DNA of 64,000 bases from Chloroflexota bacterium. GTDB lineage: Bacteria; Chloroflexota; Anaerolineae; Anaerolineales; Villigracilaceae. The position numbers and the translations under genes were made by a program. Positions 16,671 through 27,327 of the stretch are shown here, piece by piece. The notes beneath the pieces were generated by a model that was not told where the DNA came from, made no database searches, and saw only the letters and a list, made by a program, of their open reading frames with translations. The stretch is from NCBI GenBank assembly GCA_019873655.1, contig JAIOAU010000005.1, positions 1 through 64,000 on the forward strand. Direction: 5' to 3'. Each line of letters opens with the position of its first letter. Within the stretch, counting starts at the first letter, position 1.

Positions 16671-17331
16671 AGACAAAAGGATTGAACATCTTTTCTTCGC
16701 CGACGGTGGTTTCTTCGCCGTGGCCGGAGAGGAGACGGGTCTCGTCGGGCAGGGTGAAGATTTGGGCGCGGATGCTCTCGACGAGCGCCGCCGGACTCCC
16801 GCCGGGCAGGTCGGTGCGCCCCACACTGCCCTGGAAGATGAGGTCGCCGCAGAAGCAGACGTCCGCCTGGGCGCAGTAGAAGACGCACAGGCCAGGGGTG
16901 TGACCGGGCGCGTGGCGGACCTCGAAGGTCAGGCCGCCCAGGGTCAGGGATTGTCCGTGCGCCAGGTCGAGGGTCGGGGCGCACCCTGCGGGTGTGCTAC
17001 GCTGCGCTCCGCAAGGCAGCGGGGGCAGGGAAAAGCCGAAGAGGGCCGCGCCGCCGCCCATCTCCCAGAGCGGACGCTCGGCCGGATGCAGGGCGATGAC
17101 CGGCGCCGGGTCGAGGCCGCGCACAAGGTCCGCGACGCCGCCGATGTGGTCAAAGTGGGCGTGCGTGACCCAGATTTGCTCCACGCGCCAGCCGCGGCGT
17201 TCGGCCTCGCGGCGAATGGTCTCGCCGTCCCAGGCCGGGTCGATCACCGCCGCCGCGCCGGTCTCGGAATCGGCGATCAGGTAACCGTTGGTCTGCAGAG
17301 GGCCGAGAGTCAGCCGGACGATGTCGAGCAT
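16669..17331 (-). CDS. MBL-fold metallo-hydrolase (glyoxalase II-like)
   Basis: The 220-residue protein has the metallo-beta-lactamase motif THAHFDHIGG (about 60-69), the further metal ligands APGHTPG and FCGDLIF, and the C-terminal SGHGEETTVGEE. This is the single-domain YcbL/glyoxalase II-like subgroup. These are zinc or iron hydrolases of thioesters or related substrates; the actual substrate is unknown. A short Cys-containing insert (PCGAQRSTPAGCAP, about 107-120) replaces the usual loop before the Gly-rich turn and may come from an inserted repeat word. The gene is last of a three-gene operon, 2 bp after the MFS transporter stop. Its own stop touches the 55-bp repeats. Confidence 0.8.
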   Translation of the reverse strand: MLDIVRLTLGPLQTNGYLIADSETGAAAVIDPAWDGETIRREAERRGWRVEQIWVTHAHFDHIGGVADLVRGLDPAPVIALHPAERPLWEMGGGAALFGFSLPPLPCGAQRSTPAGCAPTLDLAHGQSLTLGGLTFEVRHAPGHTPGLCVFYCAQADVCFCGDLIFQGSVGRTDLPGGSPAALVESIRAQIFTLPDETRLLSGHGEETTVGEEKMFNPFV

Positions 17332-17333
17332 GG

Positions 17334-18476
17334 TCACTCCTGGGAAACAGGAAGAGGGTCGGGGAGCGGACGCGGCAGGTAGCGCAGCGAGAGCAGCAGC
17401 GCCAGAGCGATGGCCGCCAGCGAGACGGGGTAGATGAGGTCGGGGCGCAGTTCGTAGAGCCAGCCGGCCAGCGGCGGAGCGAGGAAGAGCGGCAGGGAGT
17501 TGAGCGTCTCGGCGATGCCGTAGGCCAGGCCCATCTGATGCGCCTCGACAAAGGAACGCACCTGCGCCGAGGCCAGGGAGCGGGCAGCGCGGTAGCCGCC
17601 GAGCATGAAGTAGGCCGCGCCGTACCAGGGCAGGCCGCCGCCCTTCCAGATGAGCAGGCCGAAGAGCAGGACGCCCCCCTGGGCCAGGAAAAAGCCAAGA
17701 CGGGGAGCAAGTTGCCCCAGCGCCAGGTTGAAGACGGTGTTGCCCAAACTGCCCAGCGAGCCGAGTTGACCGATTTGCGCCAGCGAAAGGCCGCGCTGGT
17801 TCTGCAGGAAGTTGGGCGTCAGCGGCTGGGGCAGGTAGAGGGCAAAGAAGACCAGAAAGGCCAGGCCGAGAAAGTTCAGGTAACGGGGATTGGCCAGCAG
17901 GTCGCGGAACGATTGCCGGCCGTCGTGGGCTGCGCGCGGCTGGGCGCGCAGGAAGAAGATCAGCAGGGTGGAGAGGACGAACAGCCCGGCGGCGGCAAAA
18001 TAGACCGCCCGCAGGCCGAACGCCTGCCCCAGCAGGCCGCCGCTCAACGGTCCGAGCACCGCGCCGGCGGTGAAGGCCGAGGAACTGAGCGTGATGGCGC
18101 GCCCGACCGAGAGTCTGCCGCGCGCTTCCGTCAGGTAACTGTTGAGCGGGGAAATCACAAAGGCGGTGAAGTTGTAGAGGACCGCCCCCGCCGCAAAAAC
18201 CGTCAGACCCTCCGCCAGCGCCATCAGCCAGGCCGCCGCCAGACCCGCCAGCCAGGCCGCCCACAAGAGCGGACGCCGCCCGACGCGGTCGGCCAGCCAG
18301 CCGGCGGGGATGTGCGAAAAGGTCATCGCCAGGCCGCCCAGGCCGAGGACGAAGCCAATCGTCACCGGCGAAGCGCCCAGACGTTCCAGGTAAATCGGCT
18401 GGAAGTAGAAGAACATGCCCTCGCCGATTCCCCAGCAGAAGAGCGAGGCGGCCAGGAAGAGGAAATCGCGGGTCAT
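17334..18476 (-). CDS. MFS transporter (380 aa)
   Basis: Eleven to twelve hydrophobic segments are visible. The major-facilitator loop motif is present as GWLADRVGRRPLL between helices 2 and 3 (about residues 58-70). The length is typical of small drug or sugar efflux MFS proteins. It opens with MTRDFLFLAASLFCWGIGEGMFFYF and has a central charged loop near LRAQPRAAHDGRQ. Substrate cannot be inferred. The ATG at 18476 overlaps the stop of the upstream hydrolase gene by 4 bp (ATGA), so translation is coupled. Confidence 0.8.
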   Translation of the reverse strand: MTRDFLFLAASLFCWGIGEGMFFYFQPIYLERLGASPVTIGFVLGLGGLAMTFSHIPAGWLADRVGRRPLLWAAWLAGLAAAWLMALAEGLTVFAAGAVLYNFTAFVISPLNSYLTEARGRLSVGRAITLSSSAFTAGAVLGPLSGGLLGQAFGLRAVYFAAAGLFVLSTLLIFFLRAQPRAAHDGRQSFRDLLANPRYLNFLGLAFLVFFALYLPQPLTPNFLQNQRGLSLAQIGQLGSLGSLGNTVFNLALGQLAPRLGFFLAQGGVLLFGLLIWKGGGLPWYGAAYFMLGGYRAARSLASAQVRSFVEAHQMGLAYGIAETLNSLPLFLAPPLAGWLYELRPDLIYPVSLAAIALALLLSLRYLPRPLPDPLPVSQE

Positions 18477-19252
18477 GGGCGGGCGGCGACGCGGGCGATG
18501 AATTCGGCCGCCTTCTCGAAGACGAATTCCTTCTGCGGCTCCTCGGTGATGACGTGCCCGCTGCCCTCGATCCAGATTTTCTCCTTGTCGGGCGTGGTCA
18601 GGTCGGCGTAAATCATTTCCATGCTGTTCTCGACGATGTAATGATCGTCGCGGGACGAGATGAGCAGCACGGGGACGCGGATCTGCGGCAGGGCGGCGCG
18701 CATCACGCCCAGGAGTTCGTTCAGTTCGCCGATGGAGCGCACCGGATTGGCCGGGTAGGCGACGTGCTGCTTCCAGGCGTCGCCGAACCAGCCGTCGCCG
18801 GCGTTTTCGCTCTTGGGCATGTAGGGCTGGAATTTGGACAAAATCTTGATGTAGCGCAATCGCCAGTCATCGGGCAGTTTGTAGGGCGTGGACATCGCCA
18901 CGACGCCCTGAACCGGAAGCCGGCTGGCCGCGACCAGCGACAGGACGCCGCCCATCGAAAGGCCGAGCAGGAAGACTTTCTCGCAGGACGACCGCAGGAG
19001 GTGGTAGCCGTCCTCGACCGAGGCCAGCCAGTCGCGCCAGCGGGAGCGAATCATGTCTTCGGGCTGCGTGGCGTGACCCGTCAGCCGCATCCCGCAGACG
19101 GTGTAGCCGCGCCGGTTGAGGTCTTCGCCCAGCCAGCGCATTTCCTTGGGCGTGCCGGTGAATCCGTGCTGGACGAGGCAGCCGATGCGGGCGTTCTCGC
19201 CCTTGCCGGGGAAGAAGAAGGGTTCAGCAGTGGGGAGGATGAGTTGGGACAT
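18473..19252 (-). CDS. Alpha/beta hydrolase (carboxylesterase/monoacylglycerol lipase-like)
   Basis: The 259-residue protein has the nucleophile elbow GLSMGG (Ser about residue 98), oxyanion segment QHGFTGTPKEM, acid Asp in SSRDDHYI and catalytic His in GSGHVITEE. This set matches carboxylesterase Est30 and thermostable monoglyceride lipases, which cleave short to medium acyl esters. No signal peptide, so probably cytoplasmic. First gene of an operon with the MFS and MBL genes. Start at 19252 is followed by the conserved LILPTAEPFFFPG. Confidence 0.8.
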   Translation of the reverse strand: MSQLILPTAEPFFFPGKGENARIGCLVQHGFTGTPKEMRWLGEDLNRRGYTVCGMRLTGHATQPEDMIRSRWRDWLASVEDGYHLLRSSCEKVFLLGLSMGGVLSLVAASRLPVQGVVAMSTPYKLPDDWRLRYIKILSKFQPYMPKSENAGDGWFGDAWKQHVAYPANPVRSIGELNELLGVMRAALPQIRVPVLLISSRDDHYIVENSMEMIYADLTTPDKEKIWIEGSGHVITEEPQKEFVFEKAAEFIARVAARP

Positions 19253-19488
19253 GGTAGTTCCAGTGTTCAGTGTTCAGTAGTCAGTGTTCAGTGGAGTGGT
19301 AAGCAAATTATAACCCCGCCAGAGACAATTCGGGCGGGGTGTGGAATTTGCGGATTGGCTCCGAAGAGGCGTCGCGCAGTCGATTGTGCAAGGTATTTTC
19401 TGTAAATTCAAGGTCAAGAGCATCCTCTGAAAGAAAAGCAAGGGGGTATCTCGCCGTTCATCACGTCTGTCAAGATGGGGCTTTTGCT
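19253..19488. other. Non-coding spacer with word repeats and a hairpin
   Basis: From 19260 to 19297 the word CAGTGTTCAGTGTTCAGTAG and variants repeat. A GC-rich stem pairs ACCCCGCC (19313-19320) with GGCGGGGT (19333-19340). On the minus strand this stem is followed by TATAATTT, so it could be a terminator as well as carrying a -10 for the hydrolase operon. The rest, 19341-19488, shows no recognisable gene. Confidence 0.5.
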
Positions 19489-19611
19489 GAACCGACTCGT
19501 TTGCCAACGAGTCCTAACATGTTTGCAAACGAGTCTTAACACGTTTACCAACGAGTCTTAACAAGTTTGTCAACGAGTCTTAACATGTTTGCCAACGAGT
19601 CTCGATATCTT
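19489..19611. repeat. Tandem repeat, 22-bp unit, five copies
   Basis: AACGAGTC recurs at 19506, 19528, 19550, 19572 and 19594, exactly 22 bp apart. The intervening TTAACATGTTTGCC is slightly variable. The first copy forms a palindrome with a preceding GACTCGTT (arms 19494-19501 and 19506-19513). There are no unique spacers, so it is not CRISPR. The array overlaps the 3' end of the Cys-rich gene. Confidence 0.85.
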
Positions 19612-20497
19612 TGCAAAGACATTTTGATCTTTTCAAACCGATTCCATTCTGCCTTATGAAGAGCCCGTTTCCTTGAAGGAAACGGGCTCTTCCAGGGAAC
19701 TTTTTGCTCCAGACGGCGCAGCAGGCTCCGCCGGTGCAGCCCCATGAGCAGGTGGTGAAGTTGCAGATGGGGTAGGAGCCGGAAGGGTAGCCTAATGCCA
19801 AGCAGTTTGGAGTGGGTTGACTGCCGCATCCGAAACAGTCAGAAGGGCCGCAGACGCAAGTATTGCCAGAAGGCTGACATTTGGCGCCGATATTACAGGA
19901 GCCAGAGCACTGATTATTATATAATCCGCAGGGGACTTGGGTGAGACCGGGGAGTGGGGTCGGGCTGGCGAAGAGTTCTGGCGTGTTGGTTGGGGCGGGG
20001 GGGGAGGTGGGGCAGGTTTTACAGCATTGCCAGCCTGTACCGCAGTATTGAGAAGAGTTGCAAAGGCCAAGTTCACTGCAAGTTGTGTTTTTGACACAAA
20101 GCCCGCCATTTAACTCGCAAGGACATTGAGCGCAGATTCCGCCAGTGCAGGAAGTAGAGGAACATCCACAACGGCAGGAAGAAGAGCAGTATTTATCTTT
20201 ACAAACTCCGCCACTACAGTCGATTGAAGAACACCCGCATTCGCAGTTCGAAGAGCAGTAAGGCACAAGACAACTGAGGCTATCAGCGCAGGCTCCGCAT
20301 AAACATTTATAAGGAGAGGACCATTTTTTTGTCAGTGGGTCGCACTCATAAGAGTAGCCATTTGCGCAGCAGGTATACTCGTATAAAGGATTGCACGAAC
20401 AGCCGTTACAGCAGGCCGCATAAGAAGGTTTTGGGAAAGAAAGAGAGATAAAGATTATAAAAGTTATAAAGGTTATAACCAGCGCTTTTCTCCCCAT
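19580..20497 (-). CDS. Secreted cysteine-rich protein (305 aa)
   Basis: A signal peptide is clear (about 1-26, a basic MGRK, hydrophobic core, cleavage near SYA-AC). The mature part is dense in cysteine, with repeated units such as CSSNCECGCSSIDCSGGVC and a sister unit about 30 residues later. A Pro/Thr linker is near residue 180 (PTSPPAPTNTPE). Such proteins are exported and disulfide-linked; no enzymatic motif is visible. The last 45 residues after GACCAVWSKK lose the Cys pattern because the frame runs through an inverted repeat and into the 22-bp tandem array. The true end is therefore uncertain; a frameshift near 19700 is possible. Codon use is more AT-rich than the housekeeping genes, suggesting acquisition. 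Confidence 0.6.
   Translation of the reverse strand: MGRKALVITFITFIIFISLSFPKPSYAACCNGCSCNPLYEYTCCANGYSYECDPLTKKWSSPYKCLCGACADSLSCLVPYCSSNCECGCSSIDCSGGVCKDKYCSSSCRCGCSSTSCTGGICAQCPCELNGGLCVKNTTCSELGLCNSSQYCGTGWQCCKTCPTSPPAPTNTPELFASPTPLPGLTQVPCGLYNNQCSGSCNIGAKCQPSGNTCVCGPSDCFGCGSQPTPNCLALGYPSGSYPICNFTTCSWGCTGGACCAVWSKKFPGRARFLQGNGLFIRQNGIGLKRSKCLCKDIETRWQTC
19659..19692. terminator. Bidirectional terminator-like hairpin
   Basis: A near-perfect palindrome with the core CCCGTTTCCTTGAAGG and its complementary arm spans 19659-19692. It has the same stem words as the hairpin at 47793 after rpoD. It lies inside the apparent 3' end of the Cys-rich gene, which argues that the real gene ends before it. 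Confidence 0.5.
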
Positions 20498-20548
20498 AAG
20501 ATTAGTATAGCATAGGACTAATAGGAGGGAATAGGACTAATAAAAATC

Positions 20549-21871
20549 TTATGGATTAGCTGGCCATTCATTTCCCATTGAAACAGGAGTTATCAGCTGG
20601 AGCTCGGGAGGGAGAGGACGAGATAGGGATTGAGTTTCGATAATCCTTAGCTCAGGCAAGTGATTCATTCCGTTAGTGATATTAACCTGCATGTCTAAGT
20701 AACCATCTTGATATTCCATTCTACTCGCATCATTCCCCGGAATGCTCAAGAGCTGGGCGTAAATTGAATTGCGGGGAAGGATAACAGGCGGGCTGTTTGG
20801 GTCGTCTGGATTTTGGATAACAATATTTTCAGGATCATTGGGATCAAGGTCAGGATTGGTGGCAAAAAGGACAAGGCTTGGGAAAATTGGATTGGTTCTG
20901 CGAAAAGCCAAACTCCAATCGGCGTTGGGAAAAAGAGGTTCTTGGAAACTTTGCGGTTGTCCTTCGACGGTAGCAATACATACGAAAAATTTCCAGTTGG
21001 ATAAATCTTCAGGGTCAGGGTTTTCTTGATTTTGAGGGTCAAAGTTGGCAACGTAAAAGAAAGGATATCTTTGGCCGTTTATAATGATTTCGCCGCCAAT
21101 ATCCATATATCTCATAGTCAGGCCGTCTAACTGCTGTTGGTTTCCGCCGTCATTGCCTTTGGCTTTGAGGCTGGCAATTCTTGTGCCGTCTGGAAGGATT
21201 TCAAAAAGCAGGGAGTTTCCGCCGAGGTTCTGCCAGTTTTGCCGGACAGCATCTGGGTCCATATGGAGGATGTCGGCAAGGCTTTCGCCTTTGTCCATCC
21301 GCTCAAGGATGTGGGAGAGGATAAAGCGGGTGGCATCTCCGGACTGGACGTCTTCGATGGTGAGGGTGGGGAGGCTGGCAAGGGCTTCTTCGTTGAGCTG
21401 GGGGTTGTCGGTGTTGACGCCGGTGTAGAGTTCTTGGAAATTGGGGACAACGCGGAATTCTGCAGTGTCGGGGTTCCAGAGGAGGGTGAGTTCCTGTCCG
21501 TTTTGGTCCAAGGCGCGGACGGTGTAGGGGGCGAGGGGGTTGTGCTCGCGCAGGTCGTCGTGGGTGGCGAAGGAGGTGGGGATAAGCACAAAGTCTGCGG
21601 TCTGCAGTTCGCCGTCCGCCGTCCGATAGGCGGCGGCAACCAGCCATTCGCCGCCCTCATGGCGGATAAGTCCGCTCGTGAAGGCTGGGTCGAAGGCAAT
21701 GGGGTGTGGCAAGGGAGTCGCGGTCGGCGCGACGGTGGGAGTGGCAGTGTTCAGCGGCCGGTGTTCAGTGTTCAGTGGGACGGCGGTCTGCGGGCCGCCG
21801 TCCGCGGTCTGGGGAACACAGGCAACCAGGGCAAGGAGAAGAATGGCCAGAAGAAACGGAACACGCATCAT
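20549..21871 (-). CDS. Lipoprotein of unknown function (440 aa)
   Basis: A lipoprotein signal is clear, with a hydrophobic core and lipobox LVAC within the first 20 residues, so it is lipid-anchored outside the membrane. Residues about 20-55 are a low-complexity Thr/Pro linker (for example NTATPTVAPTATPLPHP) built from the same DNA words that fill spacers (GTGTTCAGTGTTCAGTG and CGGTCTGCGGGC words). The globular part has no motif I recognise; it is rich in Asn/Pro/Asp near the end. The gene lies 51 bp upstream of the Cys-rich gene in the same direction and may be exported with it. Start at 21871 or 21868 (MM), after AGGAAG. Confidence 0.7.
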   Translation of the reverse strand: MMRVPFLLAILLLALVACVPQTADGGPQTAVPLNTEHRPLNTATPTVAPTATPLPHPIAFDPAFTSGLIRHEGGEWLVAAAYRTADGELQTADFVLIPTSFATHDDLREHNPLAPYTVRALDQNGQELTLLWNPDTAEFRVVPNFQELYTGVNTDNPQLNEEALASLPTLTIEDVQSGDATRFILSHILERMDKGESLADILHMDPDAVRQNWQNLGGNSLLFEILPDGTRIASLKAKGNDGGNQQQLDGLTMRYMDIGGEIIINGQRYPFFYVANFDPQNQENPDPEDLSNWKFFVCIATVEGQPQSFQEPLFPNADWSLAFRRTNPIFPSLVLFATNPDLDPNDPENIVIQNPDDPNSPPVILPRNSIYAQLLSIPGNDASRMEYQDGYLDMQVNITNGMNHLPELRIIETQSLSRPLPPELQLITPVSMGNEWPANP

Positions 21872-21956
21872 AGAAAACTTCCTGTCCAGGGCGGCAAAGG
21901 CGGTTTCGCGCTGGAAGTCGAGGAGGGAGAGATACTCAGCAACGATCGCTCTCATT

Positions 21957-22379
21957 TCAGGCAAGCAAGGCATTCAGTTCTGCCGGGCGGATGACCGTTA
22001 CCAGCGCAGGCTGAAAATCTTGCGGGTTGCGCGTCGCCAGGTATTCGGCTTTGCACTGCGCCGCAGCGACCATCTGGACGGCATCTTCGAAGTCGCGATA
22101 GGGCAGATTGAGCGCCTGCTCGATGGTCATCCCATCCACAGGCGCAACGGATAGGAATTGCAGCAGGCTGGTCAAGGTAACGCGCGCTGCCGCAGGCGAC
22201 CGGTCTTTGGCGAGCAGATAGAACAGGGTTGTCAAAGAATGGGGCGCGACAAAACCTTGCACGCGCCCGGTCTCGGCATAGGCCAGGGCGCGTGCAGAAT
22301 CATCATAGAATGGCTCGCGCTTCTGAAGCACATCCAAAATCACGTTCAGGTCGAACAAAACCTTAACCGGCGCGGCCAT
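21957..22379 (-). CDS. PIN-domain toxin (VapC-like)
   Basis: The 140-residue protein has PIN acidic residues in KVLFDLNVILDVL (Asp near 10), ARALAYAE, LPYRDFEDAVQ (Asp/Glu/Asp near 93-98) and the last conserved part YLATRNPQDFQ. It is expected to be an RNase that cleaves RNA when released from its antitoxin. The gene overlaps the antitoxin gene by 17 bp, typical of toxin-antitoxin pairs. There is no sign of truncation. Confidence 0.8.
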   Translation of the reverse strand: MAAPVKVLFDLNVILDVLQKREPFYDDSARALAYAETGRVQGFVAPHSLTTLFYLLAKDRSPAAARVTLTSLLQFLSVAPVDGMTIEQALNLPYRDFEDAVQMVAAAQCKAEYLATRNPQDFQPALVTVIRPAELNALLA

Positions 22380-22608
22380 ATTTTTCTTCCAGATGGGATT
22401 TGTACTCTTCCGGACTCAGGTCAGGCGAAAGCACGCCGCTCAACCGCCGGACAATTGGCGCCCGGTCGAGCAATTCATCCTGAACAGGGATACGCCGGAA
22501 GTATTCGTTGATCAGGTTGGTCAAGGTGGTATTGTGCTGGCGGGCGTACCGCTTCGCGTTGTCCAGAAGGGAGCGCGGCAGGCGGATGGTCAATTTGGTC
22601 TCATCCAT
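22363..22608 (-). CDS. Antitoxin partner of the PIN toxin (ribbon-helix-helix-like)
   Basis: The 81-residue protein begins MDETKLTIRLPRSLLDNAKRY, the beta-strand plus helix pattern of ribbon-helix-helix antitoxins of the DUF6364 type. A C-terminal acidic tail (LSPDLSPEEYKSHLEEKYG) is suited to wrap the toxin. It should neutralise the PIN protein and repress the shared promoter. The SD is AGAGGTG, six bases from ATG at 22608. Confidence 0.75.
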   Translation of the reverse strand: MDETKLTIRLPRSLLDNAKRYARQHNTTLTNLINEYFRRIPVQDELLDRAPIVRRLSGVLSPDLSPEEYKSHLEEKYGRAG

Positions 22609-22623
22609 AAGTCACCTCTTTCT

Positions 22624-22659
22624 GCCGTGCAGAATAACATAAAATTGTACGGCTGTCAA
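22624..22659 (-). promoter_or_regulatory. Promoter and inverted repeat of the PIN toxin-antitoxin operon
   Basis: On the minus strand TTGACA (22654-22659), 17 bp, TATTCT (22631-22636). A near-perfect inverted repeat (GCCGTGCA at 22624-22631 and TGTACGGC at 22646-22653) overlaps the -10 and spacer, placing a probable antitoxin operator over the promoter. Confidence 0.65.
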
Positions 22660-22841
22660 CAGCGACAAAAAAGGCTGTTCAAAAAGTAGAGCAGAATACT
22701 ATCCCACCCAGGGGAAAAAGCCAGAGTCGAGGCTCTCTGATTGTCCAGCGCATTCGGGGGCCAGTAGCCTGCTCGAACCAGTTTTTTGGGCTAAGCCCCC
22801 GAAAAAACAAATGCCTACCGCCCTACCATCGTTATGAACCA

Positions 22842-23969
22842 TTAACCAACAACGCGCATCTCCCTCGGCATGTCGCTCAGACACTCCGCGCCCTCCTCGG
22901 TGATGACCACGTTGTCCTCGATGCGCACGCCGTTGCGGCCCGGCAGGTAGATGCCCGGCTCGACGGTGAAGGCCATGCCCGGCTCCAAAATCTGCTGGTT
23001 GTCGCCGCGTATGTACGGGTCTTCGTGGCCCTCCATGCCAATGCCGTGACCGGTGCGATGCGTGAAGAACGCGCCGTAGCCTGCCCCCTCGATGACCGCC
23101 CGGGCGGCGAGGTCCACCGCGGCGCACGGGACCCCGGGGCGGGCCGCGGCGCGCCCGGCGGCGTTGGCCTCCTGGACGATGCGGTGAATCTTCTCATACT
23201 CGGCGTCCACCGCTCGGCTGAGCGCTCGCGGCGAAGTCGCTCCGACCGCGAAGGTGCGCGTCAGGTCGGAGATGTAGCCGTCGAACGCCGCGCCCCAGTC
23301 TACCACCAGCAGGTCGCCCGGCTGGAGCGGACGGTCGGTCGGCGAGGCATGCGGGTTGGCGCTGTTCGGCCCGGCGGAGACGATCGGCGCGAACGGCATC
23401 TCGGGCTGCGAGCCGTGCCGCAGGAGTTGCATCACCAGTTCGGCGGCCAGTTCCTTCTCGGTCATGCCGATTTTGATGAGCGGAATCGCCGCCTCGAGCG
23501 CCGACTGGGCAATTTGCACCGCCCGGCGCATGGCGGCGACCTCGTCCGCGTCTTTGCGGACCCGCAGGCGGCTGACCACGTCCGAGGCGTCCGGGAACGC
23601 TGCGGCGGGCGCGGCGGCCTGCAAATAGCGGAATTCCAGCAGACGCAGGGCGCGCGGCTCGACGCCGATTCGTTTGCCGTCCAGGTTCAGCGAGGCGAGG
23701 GCGGCGCGGAAGACGTCCTCCCACGCGGCCGGGTTCTCGCCGTAGGGGAAGGCGCGCACCGGCAGACCTTCCACTTTGAGCATTTCCAGTTCCGGCAGGA
23801 CGATCACCGGCGGCGCGTCGGCGGTGAAGACGGCCACCACCGGCCGCTCCATCAGGTGGAAGTGCAGGCCGGTCAGATAGACCAGCGACGGGCTGGGGTT
23901 GAGGGCGAGGGCGTCCAGGCCGGAGGTCCGCAGCGAGGCGGAGAGTTTGTCGAGGCGGGAGGGATTCAT
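22842..23969 (-). CDS. pepQ: M24 family Xaa-Pro aminopeptidase
   Basis: The 375-residue protein has the creatinase-like N-terminal domain and the pita-bread catalytic domain. The metal ligands are visible: Asp in VVDWGAAFDG, Asp in YISDLTRTF, His in RTGHGIGMEGHEDPY, Glu in FTVEPGIYLPG and Glu in VRIEDNVVITEEG. It should remove residues before proline or cleave Xaa-Pro dipeptides in the cytoplasm; sequence cannot decide between aminopeptidase P and prolidase, so the symbol is tentative. The ATG at 23969 follows TAGGAGAAG. It is the last gene of an apparent folC-lon-SDR-M24 operon, 10 bp after the SDR gene. Confidence 0.85.
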   Translation of the reverse strand: MNPSRLDKLSASLRTSGLDALALNPSPSLVYLTGLHFHLMERPVVAVFTADAPPVIVLPELEMLKVEGLPVRAFPYGENPAAWEDVFRAALASLNLDGKRIGVEPRALRLLEFRYLQAAAPAAAFPDASDVVSRLRVRKDADEVAAMRRAVQIAQSALEAAIPLIKIGMTEKELAAELVMQLLRHGSQPEMPFAPIVSAGPNSANPHASPTDRPLQPGDLLVVDWGAAFDGYISDLTRTFAVGATSPRALSRAVDAEYEKIHRIVQEANAAGRAAARPGVPCAAVDLAARAVIEGAGYGAFFTHRTGHGIGMEGHEDPYIRGDNQQILEPGMAFTVEPGIYLPGRNGVRIEDNVVITEEGAECLSDMPREMRVVG

Positions 23970-23979
23970 GGGGCTTCTC

Positions 23980-24789
23980 CTAACCAACCTTATGGTAACG
24001 CCGGACAAAGGCGGTCTGGATGACCCGGTCCACCAGGCCGGGGACAACGGCGTCGAAGAAGAAGACGGGACGGTAATACCAGGGCAGAATCACCGCCCGG
24101 CGCGGGTGCGCCGCCAGCCAGACGACGCGGCGGGCGACCGCCTCGGACGACATGCGCAGGAAGGCGGGCGTCTTGAACTCTTTCAGCGCCTGCCCGCTGT
24201 GCTGGCCGAACTCGGTCGCCGCCGGGCCGGGATAGATGCCGGAGACCCGGACGCCAAACGGCGCGACCTCGCGCCGCAGGGCGTCGGTGAAGGCGCGCAC
24301 GCCAAACTTGGTCGCGGCATAGACGCTGTAGAGCGGCGCGGCAATCCAGCCGGCCACCGAGGACATGTGGATGATGTGGCCGGCGCGGCGCGCCAGCATG
24401 TGCGGCAGGACGGCGCGCGTGACCAGAATCAGGCCGGTCAGATTGACGGCGACCTGCGTCTCGATGTCGCGGTCGGGGTCGAGGTTCTCCAGCCAGTCGA
24501 GGCGGCCAAAGCCGGCGTTGTTGAAGAGGATGTCCACCTGGCCGTACACTTCCAGCACGGTCTTGACCATCGCCTCGACCTCGGCCCGCCGGGTGACGTC
24601 CACCGGAGCGACCAGCGCCTCGCCCCCCGCCGCCTGAATCTCCTCCGCCAGCGCCTGCAGCCGGTCGAGGCGGCGGGCGGCCAGGACGACGCGGGCGCCG
24701 CGGCGGGCGAACAGGCGGGCCGAATCGGCCCCAAAGCCGGAGGAAGCGCCGGTAATGAGGACGACTTTGTTGGCAAGTTTCGATTTCAT
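23980..24789 (-). CDS. Short-chain dehydrogenase/reductase
   Basis: The 269-residue classical SDR has cofactor motif TGASSGFGADSA, AARRLDRLQAL with basic residues after beta-2 suggesting NADP(H), NNAG, and the catalytic Ser (HMSSVAG) with YAATK. A C-terminal hydrophobic extension (AVILPWYYRPVFFFDAVVPGLV) resembles membrane-associated SDRs of the DltE/short-chain type. Substrate unknown. The spacing is 21 bp after lon. Confidence 0.8.
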   Translation of the reverse strand: MKSKLANKVVLITGASSGFGADSARLFARRGARVVLAARRLDRLQALAEEIQAAGGEALVAPVDVTRRAEVEAMVKTVLEVYGQVDILFNNAGFGRLDWLENLDPDRDIETQVAVNLTGLILVTRAVLPHMLARRAGHIIHMSSVAGWIAAPLYSVYAATKFGVRAFTDALRREVAPFGVRVSGIYPGPAATEFGQHSGQALKEFKTPAFLRMSSEAVARRVVWLAAHPRRAVILPWYYRPVFFFDAVVPGLVDRVIQTAFVRRYHKVG

Positions 24790-24810
24790 GGCACACTCCT
24801 GCAGCGAGGT

Positions 24811-27300
<2,490 letters not shown>

Positions 27301-27327
27301 AACACCTTCCCGTCCGAACAACGAGGT

